64,000 nt of DNA from Deinococcus gobiensis I-0 (GTDB taxonomy: Bacteria; Deinococcota; Deinococci; Deinococcales; Deinococcaceae), in NCBI RefSeq assembly GCF_000252445.1, contig NC_017790.1:487001-551000 (forward strand), written 5' to 3'. The notes below the pieces were generated by a model. The model saw nothing but the letters and a program-made list of their open reading frames with translations, had not been told where the DNA came from and did no database searches. The first letter of the stretch is position 1, and each line of letters opens with the position of its first letter. This document shows positions 12,827 through 25,480 of the stretch, one piece after another. The position numbers were made by a program, and so were the translations under genes.

Positions 12827-13150
12827 ATGACACAGCAGAGCAGCTATAAGGTCAGCCAGGGCAGCACCACGCACGGCAAGGACGGCGAGCATCACCTGAT
12901 CAAGGGCGAGAGCAGCAGCATGCGCCTGTGGCACAACGAGCAGCCGCAGGACACCGCCGACAAGACCCCCCACGCCAACGCCTACGAGACGCTGGGCTAC
13001 GTCATTCAGGGCAAGGTCGAGCTGACGGTGGACGGCCAGACCCTCACGCTGGAGGCCGGCGACAGCTACCGCGTGCCCAAGGGCGCCGAGCACACCTACC
13101 GCGTCCTGGAAGTCCTGAACGCGGTCGAAGTGATCACGCCGGGCGAGTAG
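12827..13150 (+). CDS. Cupin domain protein
   Basis: 107 aa single-domain cupin. Motif 1 is HANAYETLGYVIQGKVELTV and motif 2 is LEAGDSYRVPKGAEHTYRV, with conserved His and Glu that could hold a metal. I chose ATG 12827 (MTQQSSYKVSQG) rather than an upstream in-frame start because the sequence before it looks like non-coding leader. Substrate unknown. A run of short rightward genes continues to 13869. Confidence 0.8.
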   Translation: MTQQSSYKVSQGSTTHGKDGEHHLIKGESSSMRLWHNEQPQDTADKTPHANAYETLGYVIQGKVELTVDGQTLTLEAGDSYRVPKGAEHTYRVLEVLNAVEVITPGE

Positions 13151-13302
13151 GTCGCGCGGGTTCCCAGGCTCCCCCACGTGGGGAGTCTTTTGTTGGCAAA
13201 GGTGCCCTGGGGCAGGGTGCCTAAAGTGCGGCTCAACAGGCCCTAAATGCCGGTTCAGTCGCCCGTCATGGGGCCGGGAGAAGCGGGCGGCATGCTGGCC
13301 CC

Positions 13303-13869
13303 ATGACCAAGCAGACCTTAGAAGGCAAGAAGATCGCCATCCTGGCCGCCGACGGCGTGGAGGAAGTCGAGCTGACCGGCCCCCGTCAGGCGCTGGAAGA
13401 CGCGGGCGCGACCACCCACCTCGTCAGCCTGAAGTCGGGCCAGATCCAGAGCATGAAAGGCGACATCGAGCCGCAGGCCAAGTACGACGTGGACAAGACG
13501 GTGGATGAAGTCAGCGCTGCCGATTACGACGGCCTGGTGCTGCCCGGCGGTACGGTGAACCCCGACAAGCTGCGCCTGAGTGACGCCGCCATGAAGTTCG
13601 TGCGGGACGCCTACGACAGTGGCAAGCCCATCGCGGCGATCTGTCACGGCCCGTGGAGCCTGTCTGAAACGGGTATCGCCAAGGGCCTCAAGCTGACGAG
13701 CTGGCCCAGCCTCCAGCACGAGCTGAAGCTGGCCGGCGCGCAGTGGGTGGACGAGCAGGTCGTGACCGACAAGGGCGTGGTCACGAGCCGCAACCCCGAC
13801 GACATCCCCGCCTTCAACAAGAAGATCGTCGAGGAATTTGCCGAGGGCGACCACAGCAGCAAGCGCTGA
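13303..13869 (+). CDS. DJ-1/PfpI family protein (general stress type)
   Basis: 188 aa of the class I glutamine-amidotransferase-like fold. Landmarks are [15 protein letters not shown] at the N-terminus (acidic residue that tunes the nucleophile), YDGLVLPGG, and the nucleophile elbow AICHGPW with Cys114 followed by His. This is the PfpI/YhbO-type arrangement, described in related proteins as protease, chaperone or deglycase in stress protection. A strong bidirectional terminator follows. Confidence 0.9.
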   Translation: MTKQTLEGKKIAILAADGVEEVELTGPRQALEDAGATTHLVSLKSGQIQSMKGDIEPQAKYDVDKTVDEVSAADYDGLVLPGGTVNPDKLRLSDAAMKFVRDAYDSGKPIAAICHGPWSLSETGIAKGLKLTSWPSLQHELKLAGAQWVDEQVVTDKGVVTSRNPDDIPAFNKKIVEEFAEGDHSSKR

Positions 13870-13878
13870 GACGAGGCA

Positions 13879-13917
13879 GACAAGGCCCCGGACCTGTAGA
13901 TGGTCCGGGGCCTTGTC
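13879..13917. terminator. Bidirectional terminator between convergent genes
   Basis: A perfect 16-bp stem (arms 13879-13894 and 13902-13917) closes a 7-base loop, between the convergent PfpI gene and the leftward gene ending at 13938. It lacks long T tracts but is the only structure in the gap. Confidence 0.75.
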
Positions 13918-13937
13918 GTGCCTGCCTTCCGGCCGCC

Positions 13938-14210
13938 CTACAAATCTTCGAGTTCGGAGGTCGGCGCGGAGCCGGCGCCGTCGGTATCGGCCCCCACCGC
14001 CGGGGCCGGGCTCATGGTGCCGGGCATCCCGCCCATGCCCCCGGTGCGCGGCGTGTCGGTGGTGGGGTTCAGCGGGTCGCCCGAAAGGGGACGCTCCTGT
14101 AACTCGGGGCGCGACATGTTGGGCAGGTCGGTGTCGGGCGTGGTGCTGGTGGGCGTCTCGGCGGGGTCGGTGTCCACGGGGGGGTTGTAAGTCTTGTCGT
14201 CGGGGGTCAT
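13938..14210 (-). CDS. Small disordered Thr/Pro/Asp-rich protein
   Basis: A 90-aa low-complexity acidic protein (TDPAETPTSTTPDTDLP; GGMGGMPGTM) with no recognisable domain. AAGGAGG lies 7 bases before its ATG, and it starts 12 bases after the stop of the upstream SDR gene, so the two are almost certainly one operon. Similar in style to the products at 6901 and 25481. Function unknown. Confidence 0.65.
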   Translation of the reverse strand: MTPDDKTYNPPVDTDPAETPTSTTPDTDLPNMSRPELQERPLSGDPLNPTTDTPRTGGMGGMPGTMSPAPAVGADTDGAGSAPTSELEDL

Positions 14211-14222
14211 GGCAGGTCCTCC

Positions 14223-15089
14223 TTAAGCGGTGATCTCGCCGCCGGTGATGGCGTAGACGGCGCCGGTCGTGTACTTGCTGTCGGCCGAGGCCAGCAGCAC
14301 GTAGGTCGCGGCCAGTTCAGCGGGCTGTCCGGGGCGGCCCAGCGGGGTCTTCCTGCCGAACTCGGGGGCCGACTCGGCGTCGCCCTGCACGACCAGCGGT
14401 GTCCAGATCGGCCCCGGCGCCACCGCGTTCACGCGCACGCCCTTCTCGCCCAGCGCCTTGGCGAAGCCCTTGGTGAAGGTCACGACCGCGCCCTTGGTCG
14501 AGGCGTAGGGGAGGATGGTCGGCGTGGGCTGGTACGCCTGCACCGACGCCGTGTTGATGATGCTCGCGCCCGGCTGGAGGTGCGGCATGGCCGCCTGGCA
14601 CAGGTAGAAGATGGCGAAGACGTTGGTGCGGTAGTGCCGCTCCAGGTCGTCCGGCGTGACCTCGGTCATGTCCCCGAAGTTCTTCTGGTAGCCGGCGTTG
14701 TTGACCAGCACGTCCAGCGCGCCGAATTTGGCCACAGTGCGCTCGACGAGTTCGTGGCAGTGGGCCTGCTCGCCGATGTCGCCCGGCAGGAGCAGCACGC
14801 GGCGGCCGGCCTCGCGCACCAGCCGGGCCGTGTCCTCGGCGTCCTCGTGCTCGTCGAGGTACGACACCACCACGTCGGCGCCCTCGCGCGCAAAGGCCAA
14901 GGCCACGGCCTTGCCGATGCCGCTGTCGGCGCCGGTCACGAGGGCCACCTTGCCCTCCAGCTTGCCGTTGCCCCGGTACGACGTTTCGCCGTGGTCGGCC
15001 CTGGGGTTCAGCGCTCCTTCGGTGCCGGGGTTGTCCTGCTTCTGGGGCGGGATGTTCGGGGCGGGCTGGCGGGGGTCGTCCTGGGTCAT
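14223..15089 (-). CDS. Short-chain dehydrogenase/reductase with disordered N-terminus
   Basis: 288 aa. After a polar 43-residue Gln/Pro/Asn-rich N-terminus comes a complete classical SDR: TGADSGIGKA (NAD(P) binding), NNAGYQ, IINTASV (catalytic Ser region) and PYASTKGA (catalytic Tyr-x-x-x-Lys). The N-terminal extension and overall sequence match the YhdG/YhxC/GSP39-like SDRs often tied to general stress in Gram-positives. The substrate is not predictable. A GACAAT -10-like box sits 5 bases before the ATG, suggesting a leaderless mRNA. Confidence 0.9.
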   Translation of the reverse strand: MTQDDPRQPAPNIPPQKQDNPGTEGALNPRADHGETSYRGNGKLEGKVALVTGADSGIGKAVALAFAREGADVVVSYLDEHEDAEDTARLVREAGRRVLLLPGDIGEQAHCHELVERTVAKFGALDVLVNNAGYQKNFGDMTEVTPDDLERHYRTNVFAIFYLCQAAMPHLQPGASIINTASVQAYQPTPTILPYASTKGAVVTFTKGFAKALGEKGVRVNAVAPGPIWTPLVVQGDAESAPEFGRKTPLGRPGQPAELAATYVLLASADSKYTTGAVYAITGGEITA

Positions 15090-15143
15090 GCGGCATTGTC
15101 AGCCGCCGCCGTAGCTGGGGCGTAAGAATTTCTACCAATAGGC

Positions 15144-15171
15144 TTGAGTTGTGGTTAAAATAGTGTATAGC
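15144..15171 (+). promoter_or_regulatory. Putative promoter of the AT-rich island gene
   Basis: TTGAGT (15144-15149), a 16-base spacer, and TATAGC (15166-15171), at the start of the AT-rich stretch and 78 bases before the ATG at 15249. Confidence 0.4.
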
Positions 15172-15248
15172 AAACTTGGTAAGTCAACGGCCGTATGACC
15201 TAGCTTCGTGATAAAGAATTTGGGAAGGCAAAAGTTGGGAGGAAGAGG

Positions 15249-16742
15249 ATGACACTGCATGTCTATAGATCTGAGATTCGAGACAGCACAATTAATGAGC
15301 TCTTAGAAAAAATTGATAAGAGAAATATCAATAAGTATATATCAGATCGAATTAGAAAAGGTGAGGGGCTTCGAGAATGCGTCGATTCAGTTTGACTTTC
15401 CTGTTACGGCAATTATTGGCAGAAACGGGGGCGGTAAAACTACAATTCTAGGTGCAGCGGCATGTCTGTATGAGAGTATTAAGCCAAGACAGTTTTTTGC
15501 TAAAAGCGGTGCATTGGATAACAGCATGCAAGGCTGGAAAATGTCATATGAAGCTGTGGATAAATCAGTTTCAACTAGAGACGTAATTAGAAAGAACGCA
15601 ACATTTACTAGCTCAAAATGGTCTCGGGACACCCTTAAAAGAGATGTCTTGGTATTTGGAGTTATTCGAACACTTCCAGCCAGCGAGCGTACTGAGATGA
15701 AGAAGCTGGCTTCAAATAATTATGAAATTGATGATAAGCAGATTGAAGCTATGGCTACCGACGTCAGTTTGGCGGTTTCTAAAATTTTAGGAAAAGATAT
15801 AAATAAATTTAGTCATATCAAAATAGATAAGTTGGGCAGAATATCTTTGTTAGCGGGAGTGACTGCTGATGGTAAGTCGTATTCCGAATTTCATTTTGGT
15901 GCAGGAGAATCTAGTGTTATCAGAATGGTTATGAAGCTCGAAGGGCCTCTAATAATTCGCTGGTTCTGATAGAGGAAATAGAAAACGGATTATACCCTTT
16001 AGCAACTGTAAAAATGGTAGAATATCTGATAGATATAGCGTATAGAAAAGGAATTCAAACTATATTTACAACTCACTCTAATGACGCTCTAAGAGTTTTG
16101 CCTAGTAAGGCAATATGGGCAATTGAAAATGGAGTTGCTAGACAAGGAAAGCTAGACGTAAATATGCTGAGAAGCATATCTGGAAATGTAGACAGTGAAT
16201 TAGCTGTATTTGTGGAAGATGTTTTTGCAAAATACTGGATTGAAGCAGTTATAAGGGCGCATCATCCTGCTCGTGGAGATAGCGTAGGGGTGTATAATAT
16301 AGGTGGTGACTCCAAAGCTCTGAGTACTCATATCGCTCACAGTATTAACCCAGCGGCCTCATTGACTTCCATATGTTATCTTGACGGAGATGCATCTGTA
16401 GAAGCTAACGCTTCTAAAAAAGTCTATAAACTTCCAGGACAATCGCCTGAAACATATATATATGATAAAGTTAAGGATGAGATTAGGGAGTTTAAAGCAA
16501 GACTTGCTATCGCCATGCATTTAAGTTCTGCCGATCAAGATCGTGTTGAAATTGCAGTTGAGGAAGTGAGGCGTACAAACCGAGATCACCATTTGCTATT
16601 TAGACAGCTAGGAGATAAACTTGGTTATTTAAGTGGGAATGTAGTTTCAGGTGCGTTTATCAGTACATGGATAGAGATATATCCAGAAGAGGCTAAAGTA
16701 ATATACCTACCTATAAAAGAAACTTTGCAAAAATTCGATTAA
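15249..16742 (+). pseudogene. Decayed OLD-family ATPase/TOPRIM nuclease gene (two frameshifts)
   Basis: This AT-rich block (about 35-40% GC against about 70% around it) encodes pieces of one protein in three successive readings. ATG 15249 has a GGAGG-rich SD and gives MTLHVYRSEIRD... in one frame. The frame breaks near the TATATAT run at 15336-15342, and the next frame reads QIELEKVRGFENASIQFDF and Walker A IIGRNGGGKTTIL, then the signature-like FGAGESSV. A second break at the GGG at 15943-15945 stops that frame at 15969. The third frame carries Walker B SLVLIEEIENGL, the FTTHSNDAL switch, then a TOPRIM-like FVEDVFAKYW...ICYLDGDAS. Restoring AT and G at those runs gives one protein of about 498 aa: an AAA_15/21 ATPase plus TOPRIM, as in OLD-type anti-phage nucleases. 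It is likely inactive, though sequencing error or programmed slippage is possible. Confidence 0.75.
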
Positions 16743-16777
16743 AGGGGGGAAGGCTACTCCCCCCTTTAATCGAATTT
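16731..16777. terminator. Strong bidirectional terminator
   Basis: A perfect 19-bp stem (arms 16731-16749 and 16759-16777) with a 9-base loop, A-rich on one side and ending in TTTTT on the other. It contains the stop codon of the island gene and lies 7 bases from the stop of the convergent gcvP. Confidence 0.9.
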
Positions 16778-16783
16778 TTACAC

Positions 16784-19666
<2,883 letters not shown>

Positions 19667-19703
19667 GGGGTACTCCTTGAAACGGAAAAGGGGAGGGGGC
19701 GGC

Positions 19704-20204
19704 TCAGCTGCCGGCCGCAGGGGTGACGAGGGCGACGAGGCGGTCGGCCAGTTCGTCGGGGCCCAGCCGGGAAGTGTCGAGTTCCAGATCGGCTCCGGCG
19801 CGCAGCAGCGGCAGCACCTCGGCCGTATCGGCCTGAATACGCGCCCACTCGGCGCGGGTCTGGCCGTAGGGGTTGTCCGTGCGGGCCAGGATGCGCGCGC
19901 GCATCACGTCCAGCGGGGCGCTCAGCAGGACGACCCGGGAAAAGTCGGGGTAGAACTGCCCCTGGTTGGGCACGCAGCCCTGCACGAACAGGGGCTCCCG
20001 GCGCGGGGCGTCCAGCAGCGCCCGCATCCGGTCCTCACGCCAGCGCGGCTCGGGATGACCGTCCGGGCCGGCGTGCAGCTCGCACCAGCCCTCGTCGTCG
20101 GTGTCCACCGCGCCGTAACCACGCGCGGCCAGGGTCCGCAGCGCCGTAGATTTGCCCGTGCCCGACATGCCGGTGATCAGGACGGCCGGAACCGGCGCGG
20201 GCAC
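19704..20204 (-). CDS. P-loop kinase-like protein within gcv operon
   Basis: 166 aa with Walker [10 protein letters not shown] at about residues 12-20, then YGAVDTDD (possible substrate site), [25 protein letters not shown] (LID-like region with Arg/Lys) and a short C-terminal helix. This matches small AAA_18/AAA_33 nucleoside- or shikimate-kinase-like proteins of unknown substrate. It begins 7 bases after gcvH ends and precedes gcvP by 37 bases in the same orientation, so it is co-transcribed with the glycine cleavage genes, which is not part of the standard set. Confidence 0.8.
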   Translation of the reverse strand: MPAPVPAVLITGMSGTGKSTALRTLAARGYGAVDTDDEGWCELHAGPDGHPEPRWREDRMRALLDAPRREPLFVQGCVPNQGQFYPDFSRVVLLSAPLDVMRARILARTDNPYGQTRAEWARIQADTAEVLPLLRAGADLELDTSRLGPDELADRLVALVTPAAGS

Positions 20205-20211
20205 GCGTCCC

Positions 20212-20577
20212 TCAGTTCGCCTGCGCCTCGTAGGCGGCGGCGTCCAGCAGTTCCGGGCTTTCGTCGGTCACGTCGAGCTTGAACAGCCACCCGCCCTCGT
20301 AGGGCGACTCGTTGACCTTCTCGGGGCTGCCCGACAGGTCCTCGTTGACGGCCGTGACCGTGCCGCTGGCCGGGGCGTAGATGTCGCTGGCGGTCTTGAC
20401 CGACTCGACCACGGCGACCGTCTCGCCCGCCGTGACCACGCGGCCCACCTCGGGCAGCTCGACGTACACCACGTCGCCGAGCTGGTCCTGCGCGAAGTCG
20501 GAGATGCCGACGGTGCCGTCGGAAGCGAGCCATTCGTGGGAAGCGGCGTATTTCAGGGTGTCGGGGGTGTTGGGCAT
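20212..20577 (-). CDS. gcvH: Glycine cleavage system H-protein
   Basis: The 121-aa lipoyl carrier that shuttles the aminomethyl group between GcvP, GcvT and the L-protein. The lipoylation site is Lys61 in VESVKTASD. Other family features are HEWL near the start, VYVELPEVG and the C-terminal WLFKL. I chose ATG 20577 because AAGGAG lies 8 bases upstream; an in-frame TTG two codons earlier is less likely. Confidence 0.97.
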   Translation of the reverse strand: MPNTPDTLKYAASHEWLASDGTVGISDFAQDQLGDVVYVELPEVGRVVTAGETVAVVESVKTASDIYAPASGTVTAVNEDLSGSPEKVNESPYEGGWLFKLDVTDESPELLDAAAYEAQAN

Positions 20578-20661
20578 GGTCAATTCTCCTTGAGGGGACC
20601 GGTAGGGGTGGTGAGTGGGGGATGGGCCGGCCGCCGGGGCCGCGGCCCAGACCGGGTCGGC

Positions 20662-21738
20662 CTATTTTCCGCTGACGTAGAAGGGCACGGCCATGCGCGT
20701 CGCCGGGTGGTCCTTGCCGCGCACCTCGACGGCGTAGGTCTCGGCGTTCGCGGCGTCGGCGTCCACCAGGGCCAGGGCGATGGGGTGGCCCAGCGTCGGG
20801 CTGGTCGTGCCCGAGGTGACGCGGCCCACGACCTGCCCGTCCACCTTCACGGGGTACCCCTCACGCACCGGCACGCGTTCCAGGCGCAGGCCGATGAGCC
20901 GGTGCGCGGCGGGCTGTTGCAGGTGCTCGCGGCCCAGGTGTGCCTTGTCCTTCACGACCCAGCCGTAGTGGCTGCTCAGGGGGTGGATGTCGTCACCGAA
21001 CTCGTGGCCGTAGAGCGGAAAGCCCGCTTCCAGCCGCAGCGTGTCGCGCGCCCCCAGCCCGGCGGGCACGATCCCGACCGCCAGCAGCTTGTCCCACAGC
21101 GTCTCGGCCTCGGAGGCGTCCACGAACACCTCGAAACCGTCCTCGCCCGTGTATCCGGTGCGCGCCAGATGCACATCGAAGTCGAACAGCTTGGCCGCGA
21201 AGTAGGCGTTCTTCTTCTTCGCGCCCAGGTCGGTATCGGTGAACGGCTGGAGCGTCTCGGCGGCCTTGGGCCCCTGGACGGCGATCAGGGCGGTCGTGCC
21301 CGACTCGTCGGTGAGGGTCACGTCGTAGCCGCCCACCTGCGCCTGGAGGTGCGCCCAGTCCTTGGCGATGTTGCCCGCGTTGACCACCATCAGGTAGGTT
21401 TCGGGGGCCGCCATGTAGATGTAGATGTCGTCCACCAGTCCGCCCGCGACGCCGGGCAGCCAGTTGTAGCCGGCGCGGCCGGGGCGCAGTTTGCTCACGT
21501 CGTTGGTGGTCACGTGCTGGAGGAAGGCCAGCGCGCCGGGGCCGGTCACGCGGAACTCGCCCATGTGCGACACGTCGAACATCCCCGCGCCCGTACGCAC
21601 CGCGTCGTGTTCGGCCTTCAGGCCGGCGTACTGCACCGGCATCTCCCAGCCGCCGAAGGGCACCATCCGCGCCCCGGCCCGCAGGTGGGCGGCGTGCAGC
21701 GGGGTGCGTTTGAGCACCGGATCAGGGGTCTGGGTCAC
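20662..21738 (-). CDS. gcvT: Aminomethyltransferase (glycine cleavage T-protein)
   Basis: Transfers the one-carbon unit from aminomethyl-lipoyl-GcvH to tetrahydrofolate. 358 aa, normal length. Landmarks: [60 protein letters not shown] (folate site), and the C-terminal domain with REGYPV and [13 protein letters not shown]. The GTG at 21738 lies 6 bases after a TACAGT -10 box, so the operon transcript is probably leaderless. First gene of the leftward gcv operon. No glycine riboswitch fits between the promoter and start. Confidence 0.96.
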   Translation of the reverse strand: MTQTPDPVLKRTPLHAAHLRAGARMVPFGGWEMPVQYAGLKAEHDAVRTGAGMFDVSHMGEFRVTGPGALAFLQHVTTNDVSKLRPGRAGYNWLPGVAGGLVDDIYIYMAAPETYLMVVNAGNIAKDWAHLQAQVGGYDVTLTDESGTTALIAVQGPKAAETLQPFTDTDLGAKKKNAYFAAKLFDFDVHLARTGYTGEDGFEVFVDASEAETLWDKLLAVGIVPAGLGARDTLRLEAGFPLYGHEFGDDIHPLSSHYGWVVKDKAHLGREHLQQPAAHRLIGLRLERVPVREGYPVKVDGQVVGRVTSGTTSPTLGHPIALALVDADAANAETYAVEVRGKDHPATRMAVPFYVSGK

Positions 21739-21820
21739 GTCAGAACTGTACCTGACCCCCCGTCCGGGCGTCCGGGCCGTCTGGACGCCCGGCGTGCCGG
21801 GACGGGGGCTAGACTGGCGC

Positions 21821-21868
21821 ATGTCCGACCCGAAAAGCCGCGTCCCGCGCGTGTTCCGGCCCGCATGA
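21821..21868 (+). CDS. Leaderless 15-aa mini-ORF coupled to next gene
   Basis: TAGACT (21810-21815) ends 5 bases before this ATG. The ORF encodes [15 protein letters not shown], and its TGA overlaps the ATG of the following gene (ATGA at 21865-21868). The downstream gene has no other obvious promoter or SD. I infer translational coupling; no function is suggested by the peptide itself. Confidence 0.55.
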   Translation: MSDPKSRVPRVFRPA

Positions 21869-22410
21869 GCCCCTCGTACCTGCTGGCGGCGCTGCCGCCC
21901 CCGGCCCTCGCCGCGCGCATTGCCGCCTTCCGGAAGGCCCACGCCCTGCGCGACGCGGCGGCCACCCCCCACATCACCGTCAAGGCGCGCAGCGGCCTCG
22001 CGCCCGACCTGGGCTGGGCAGACGCGGCGCGGGCGGCGGTCGCGGCGTACCCCCCGGTGCGGGTTCAGGTCGGCGGCCCGGCGGTCTTCCGCAACGGCAC
22101 GGCGCTGTACCTCGGCGTGCAGAGCCCGGACGTGGTGGGCCTGCACCTCGCCCTGCTCGCGGCCCTGCGCCCGGCGCAGCGGTTCGGCTACGAGGGACCG
22201 CACATGACGCCGCACCTCTCGGTCGCGCTGGCCCGGCGGGGCACCGACCTGTCGGCGCTGCTGGCGTCGGCCCGCGTGGCCTTCGCGGACCTGGAGGCCG
22301 GGCCGCTGGCCTTCACCGTCCACGAGGTCGCGCTGCTGCGCAAGGCCGGGCCGGGCGGGGTCTACCTGCCGGCCGGGTCCTGGCCGCTGGGTGAAGACCG
22401 GGAGGGTTAG
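21865..22410 (+). CDS. 2H phosphoesterase / RNA 2',3'-cyclic phosphodiesterase-like
   Basis: 181 aa of the 2H fold (old name 2'-5' RNA ligase). The two catalytic HxT/S motifs are PHITVKA near residue 35 and PHLSVAL near residue 115, each after a hydrophobic strand. Such enzymes open 2',3'-cyclic phosphates on RNA or small nucleotides; the substrate here is unknown. The start overlaps the stop of a 15-codon mini-ORF. The next rightward gene starts 52 bases later. Confidence 0.85.
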   Translation: MSPSYLLAALPPPALAARIAAFRKAHALRDAAATPHITVKARSGLAPDLGWADAARAAVAAYPPVRVQVGGPAVFRNGTALYLGVQSPDVVGLHLALLAALRPAQRFGYEGPHMTPHLSVALARRGTDLSALLASARVAFADLEAGPLAFTVHEVALLRKAGPGGVYLPAGSWPLGEDREG

Positions 22411-22462
22411 GGCGTAGGCGACCGTACCGTTCGGGGCGCGGCCATGCGCTTTGCTGTGGGCC

Positions 22463-23092
22463 ATGCAGACCATGATTCTGGGGGCGACCGGGGGCATCGG
22501 GGCGGCGACGGCGCGGGCCTTCGCGGCGCAGGGCGACACGCTGACCCTTTCGGGCCGTGACGAGGGCAAACTGGCGCAGCTCGCCGCCGAACTGGGCGCG
22601 GCCTCCCGCGTGGCCGACGTGGGTTTCGAGAGCCACGTGCGCGCGCTGTTCGAGGGGGCCCCCGCACTCGATACCCTGGTCTACGCGGCCGGGGCCGCCT
22701 GGCCGCACCCGCTGGCGGAGGCGAAGGCCGAACAGGTGCGCCAGGTCTGGAACGCGAACTACTTCGGGGCGCTGTGGGTCCTCAAGCACGGGCTGGCCCG
22801 TCTGGCGCCCGGCGGCCGGGTGTACCTCATCGGCGCGCGCCCCGAACTCGTCACCGCGCGCGGCTTCTCGCAGTACGCGGCGAGCAAGGCGGCCCTGGCC
22901 CGCGCCGCCGAGATCGCCCGGCTGGAAACGCGCGGCCTCGCCCTGACGCTGGTGCTGCCCCCCGCCGTGGACACGGGGCTGTGGACCCAGGTGGGGCGCG
23001 CCCCGAAAGGCGCCCTGTCGCCCGACGCCGTGGCCCGGGCCATCGTGGCCGACCGCGCCGGACCCGTCCAGACCGAGCTGCGGGTGGAGTAG
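22463..23092 (+). CDS. Short-chain dehydrogenase/reductase
   Basis: 209 aa, a compact SDR. The N-terminus [15 protein letters not shown] is the nucleotide-binding loop, LVYAAGAAW corresponds to the NNAG strand, and [14 protein letters not shown] carries the catalytic Tyr-x-x-x-Lys. It lacks C-terminal substrate-specific extensions, so its reaction is not clear. ATG 22463 is preferred over an in-frame start four codons earlier because the GATGGIG loop then falls at the usual distance from the start. Confidence 0.85.
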   Translation: MQTMILGATGGIGAATARAFAAQGDTLTLSGRDEGKLAQLAAELGAASRVADVGFESHVRALFEGAPALDTLVYAAGAAWPHPLAEAKAEQVRQVWNANYFGALWVLKHGLARLAPGGRVYLIGARPELVTARGFSQYAASKAALARAAEIARLETRGLALTLVLPPAVDTGLWTQVGRAPKGALSPDAVARAIVADRAGPVQTELRVE

Positions 23093-23118
23093 GGAGGGTG
23101 AGGGCTGGAGGGGACGGC

Positions 23119-23679
23119 TCAGTCCCGCACCCGCTCGGCCCGGTCCTCCGTCGCCAGCCACCCGGCGCGGCAGTCGTGGGGCTCGCTGGGCAGCTCCGGC
23201 ACGACCAGCGCCGACCACACTGCCCCGATCACCAGCCCGCCGAAGTCCGGCAGCAGGCGGTCGTAGAAGCCCCCGCCGTAGCCCAGGCGCACGCCGCGCC
23301 GGTCGTAGGCCAGGGCGGGCAGCAACACGGCGTCCACCGTCGCCAGGGCTTCTTCGGGCGCGTCGGCCGGCGGTTGCAGCGCCCCGAAGCGGCTGGGTTC
23401 GGTGGCGGTGTGCCAGGGGTGCAGGGTCAGGCGCGGTGAGGGCCGAAACCGGGCACGTGGGGCCAGCAGCGTAAAATCGTGCTCCAGCCCCGACACGTCC
23501 GGTTCGCCCGGCAGCGCGCGGTAGGCCAGCACCCTCCGCGCGCCCTGGGCGTGCAGCAGGTCGCGCAGGTGGGCGGTAAGGGCTTCCGAGCGGTCGGGCA
23601 GGGCCGCCCGTGCCGCCCGTGCCCAGGTCCGCCACTCGGTCTTTGGGGCGTCCGGCGCGGGGGCAGGCGGGAAGGTCAT
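23119..23679 (-). CDS. 5-formyltetrahydrofolate cyclo-ligase family protein
   Basis: 186 aa. Converts 5-formyl-THF to 5,10-methenyl-THF with ATP, returning a storage or inhibitory folate to the one-carbon pool. The family signature [13 protein letters not shown] is present, preceded by [13 protein letters not shown]. The N-terminal [15 protein letters not shown] matches the usual Lys/Arg substrate-binding start. TACCCT precedes the ATG by about 8 bases. It is close to gcv genes that also use THF, but is not in their operon. Confidence 0.9.
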   Translation of the reverse strand: MTFPPAPAPDAPKTEWRTWARAARAALPDRSEALTAHLRDLLHAQGARRVLAYRALPGEPDVSGLEHDFTLLAPRARFRPSPRLTLHPWHTATEPSRFGALQPPADAPEEALATVDAVLLPALAYDRRGVRLGYGGGFYDRLLPDFGGLVIGAVWSALVVPELPSEPHDCRAGWLATEDRAERVRD

Positions 23680-23705
23680 GCCGCAAGGGTAGCGGGCCAC
23701 GGTAG

Positions 23706-23733
23706 GGGCGGGCCATCCCGGTCTGGCCCGCCC
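23706..23733. terminator. Hairpin between genes
   Basis: Perfect 10-bp stem GGGCGGGCCA (23706-23715) with TGGCCCGCCC (23724-23733), loop of 8. It follows the stop of the leftward lipoprotein gene. No T tract is present. Confidence 0.5.
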
Positions 23734-23741
23734 ATTCAGAT

Positions 23742-24602
23742 TCAGCGGCTGGGCAGCTTGAGAGCGAGGGCCTTGATGCTCACGCCGCTGATGGTGCTCA
23801 CAGCGGTCGCGGCGCTTGAGGTGGCGCTCAGGTTCACGCGGTAGAGGGTGGTGCTGTTGCCCAGGACGGCCGTCATGTAGGCGTCGCTGGCCCCGGCGAT
23901 GTCGAACCCGACCAGGCCGGTGCCCACGTCCACACCCAGCTTCGAACGGGTAACCAGGGTGCTAAAGGCTGGGCCGACCGTATTTTCGACCAGGGTGTCG
24001 TTGGCCGAATCAATGGTGTACAGGACGGTGGCCGCGCCGGTCGGCACCGCGCCGGCCGTGCTGTCGTTGTACGAGTTGGTGTAGGCGGCTGCCGTCAGCA
24101 CGGGCGCGGTCGTAGCGTCCCCTGCCGCGTAGGCGAAGTTGCCGTCGGAGGTCACGGTCCCGGCCGGCGAGGTCGAAGGCACGGGCGTGCTGGTCACGGT
24201 CAGGCGGTAGTTGTCGTTGGCGGTGCCCACCACACGCAGGCGGTTGGCGACCGGATTGAAGTCGATGGCCTGCGTCGCCTTGCCCACCGAGGAACCGTCG
24301 GCCGTGGCCGCGCCCGTATCGGTGTTGATGACGTAGATCTTGCCCGCCGCCGTGGCGGCGTACAGCCGGTTGTCGGTGTTGCGGAAGTCGAGGTCCACCA
24401 GCGCTTCGCCGGCGGCGAGGCCGGTGACGCTCACCGCGCGGTAGCTCGCGGCGGCGTTAGCGGTGCCGAAGGTCGCGAGCTGGTTGCCGCCGACGAGACC
24501 GTAGGCGGTGACGCCCTCGGGTGCGGCGGGTGTGACAGGGCCGTTGTTACAGGCCGACAGCACGAGGGCGGACAGGACGGTCAGGGCAGCGATTCGTTTC
24601 AT
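23742..24602 (-). CDS. DUF4394 lipoprotein
   Basis: 286 aa. The N-terminus is a lipoprotein signal with lipobox LSAC (Cys18), so the mature protein is membrane anchored outside the cytoplasm. The rest is a repeated beta-propeller-like domain ([47 protein letters not shown]) characteristic of DUF4394. ATG 24602 was chosen over upstream in-frame codons because GGAGG lies 8 bases before it and the lipobox is then at the normal distance. Function unknown; the fold suggests a secreted sensor or binding protein. Confidence 0.85.
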   Translation of the reverse strand: MKRIAALTVLSALVLSACNNGPVTPAAPEGVTAYGLVGGNQLATFGTANAAASYRAVSVTGLAAGEALVDLDFRNTDNRLYAATAAGKIYVINTDTGAATADGSSVGKATQAIDFNPVANRLRVVGTANDNYRLTVTSTPVPSTSPAGTVTSDGNFAYAAGDATTAPVLTAAAYTNSYNDSTAGAVPTGAATVLYTIDSANDTLVENTVGPAFSTLVTRSKLGVDVGTGLVGFDIAGASDAYMTAVLGNSTTLYRVNLSATSSAATAVSTISGVSIKALALKLPSR

Positions 24603-24783
24603 GGAAGAACCTCCGGGGTGGGGGTCGGGGTGGGGGTCGGAAGTCGGCCGGTGGCCGACAGGCGGCAGCCCGCGCCGGCCGGCCCGCAGGCCGCCGCACG
24701 GTCCAAAGGAAACATCTGGCCCACTCAGCTTTAAGCAGGCGCGGCCCGGCCGGATGACTTCAGACCTTGACCTGAACTTCATC

Positions 24784-24801
24784 TTTCATCTGGCCGACAT
24801 C
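24784..24801 (+). repeat. Copy A of an 18-base repeated upstream element
   Basis: TTTCATCTGGCCGACATC, found again (opposite strand) at 49710-49727. Here it ends 61 bases upstream of the GTG at 24863 and points toward it. Flanking GAAC and CTGTG words are also shared between the two copies. Confidence 0.5.
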
Positions 24802-24862
24802 CGGCTGTGTTGGTTTCCTGCGTCCTCAGGCGTCTTGGCCCGGGCGGGGTACACTTGCGGGC

Positions 24863-25393
<531 letters not shown>

Positions 25394-25418
25394 GTCCGTC
25401 GGCAGGCGGGATCGTCCG

Positions 25419-25468
25419 GAACGGAGGAGGGGGAAGGCCGAACAAGCGGCCTTCCCCCTCCTCCGTTC
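25419..25468. terminator. Bidirectional terminator
   Basis: Perfect 22-bp stem (25419-25440 with 25447-25468) and a 6-base loop AACAAG, between convergent genes. Confidence 0.85.
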
Positions 25469-25480
25469 GGCGTCCGTTCC

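Noticed and set aside
24610..24645. Tandem GGGGTGGGGGTC repeat upstream of the DUF4394 gene
   Set aside because: Only about two imperfect copies in a G-rich leader; not enough to call a functional repeat.
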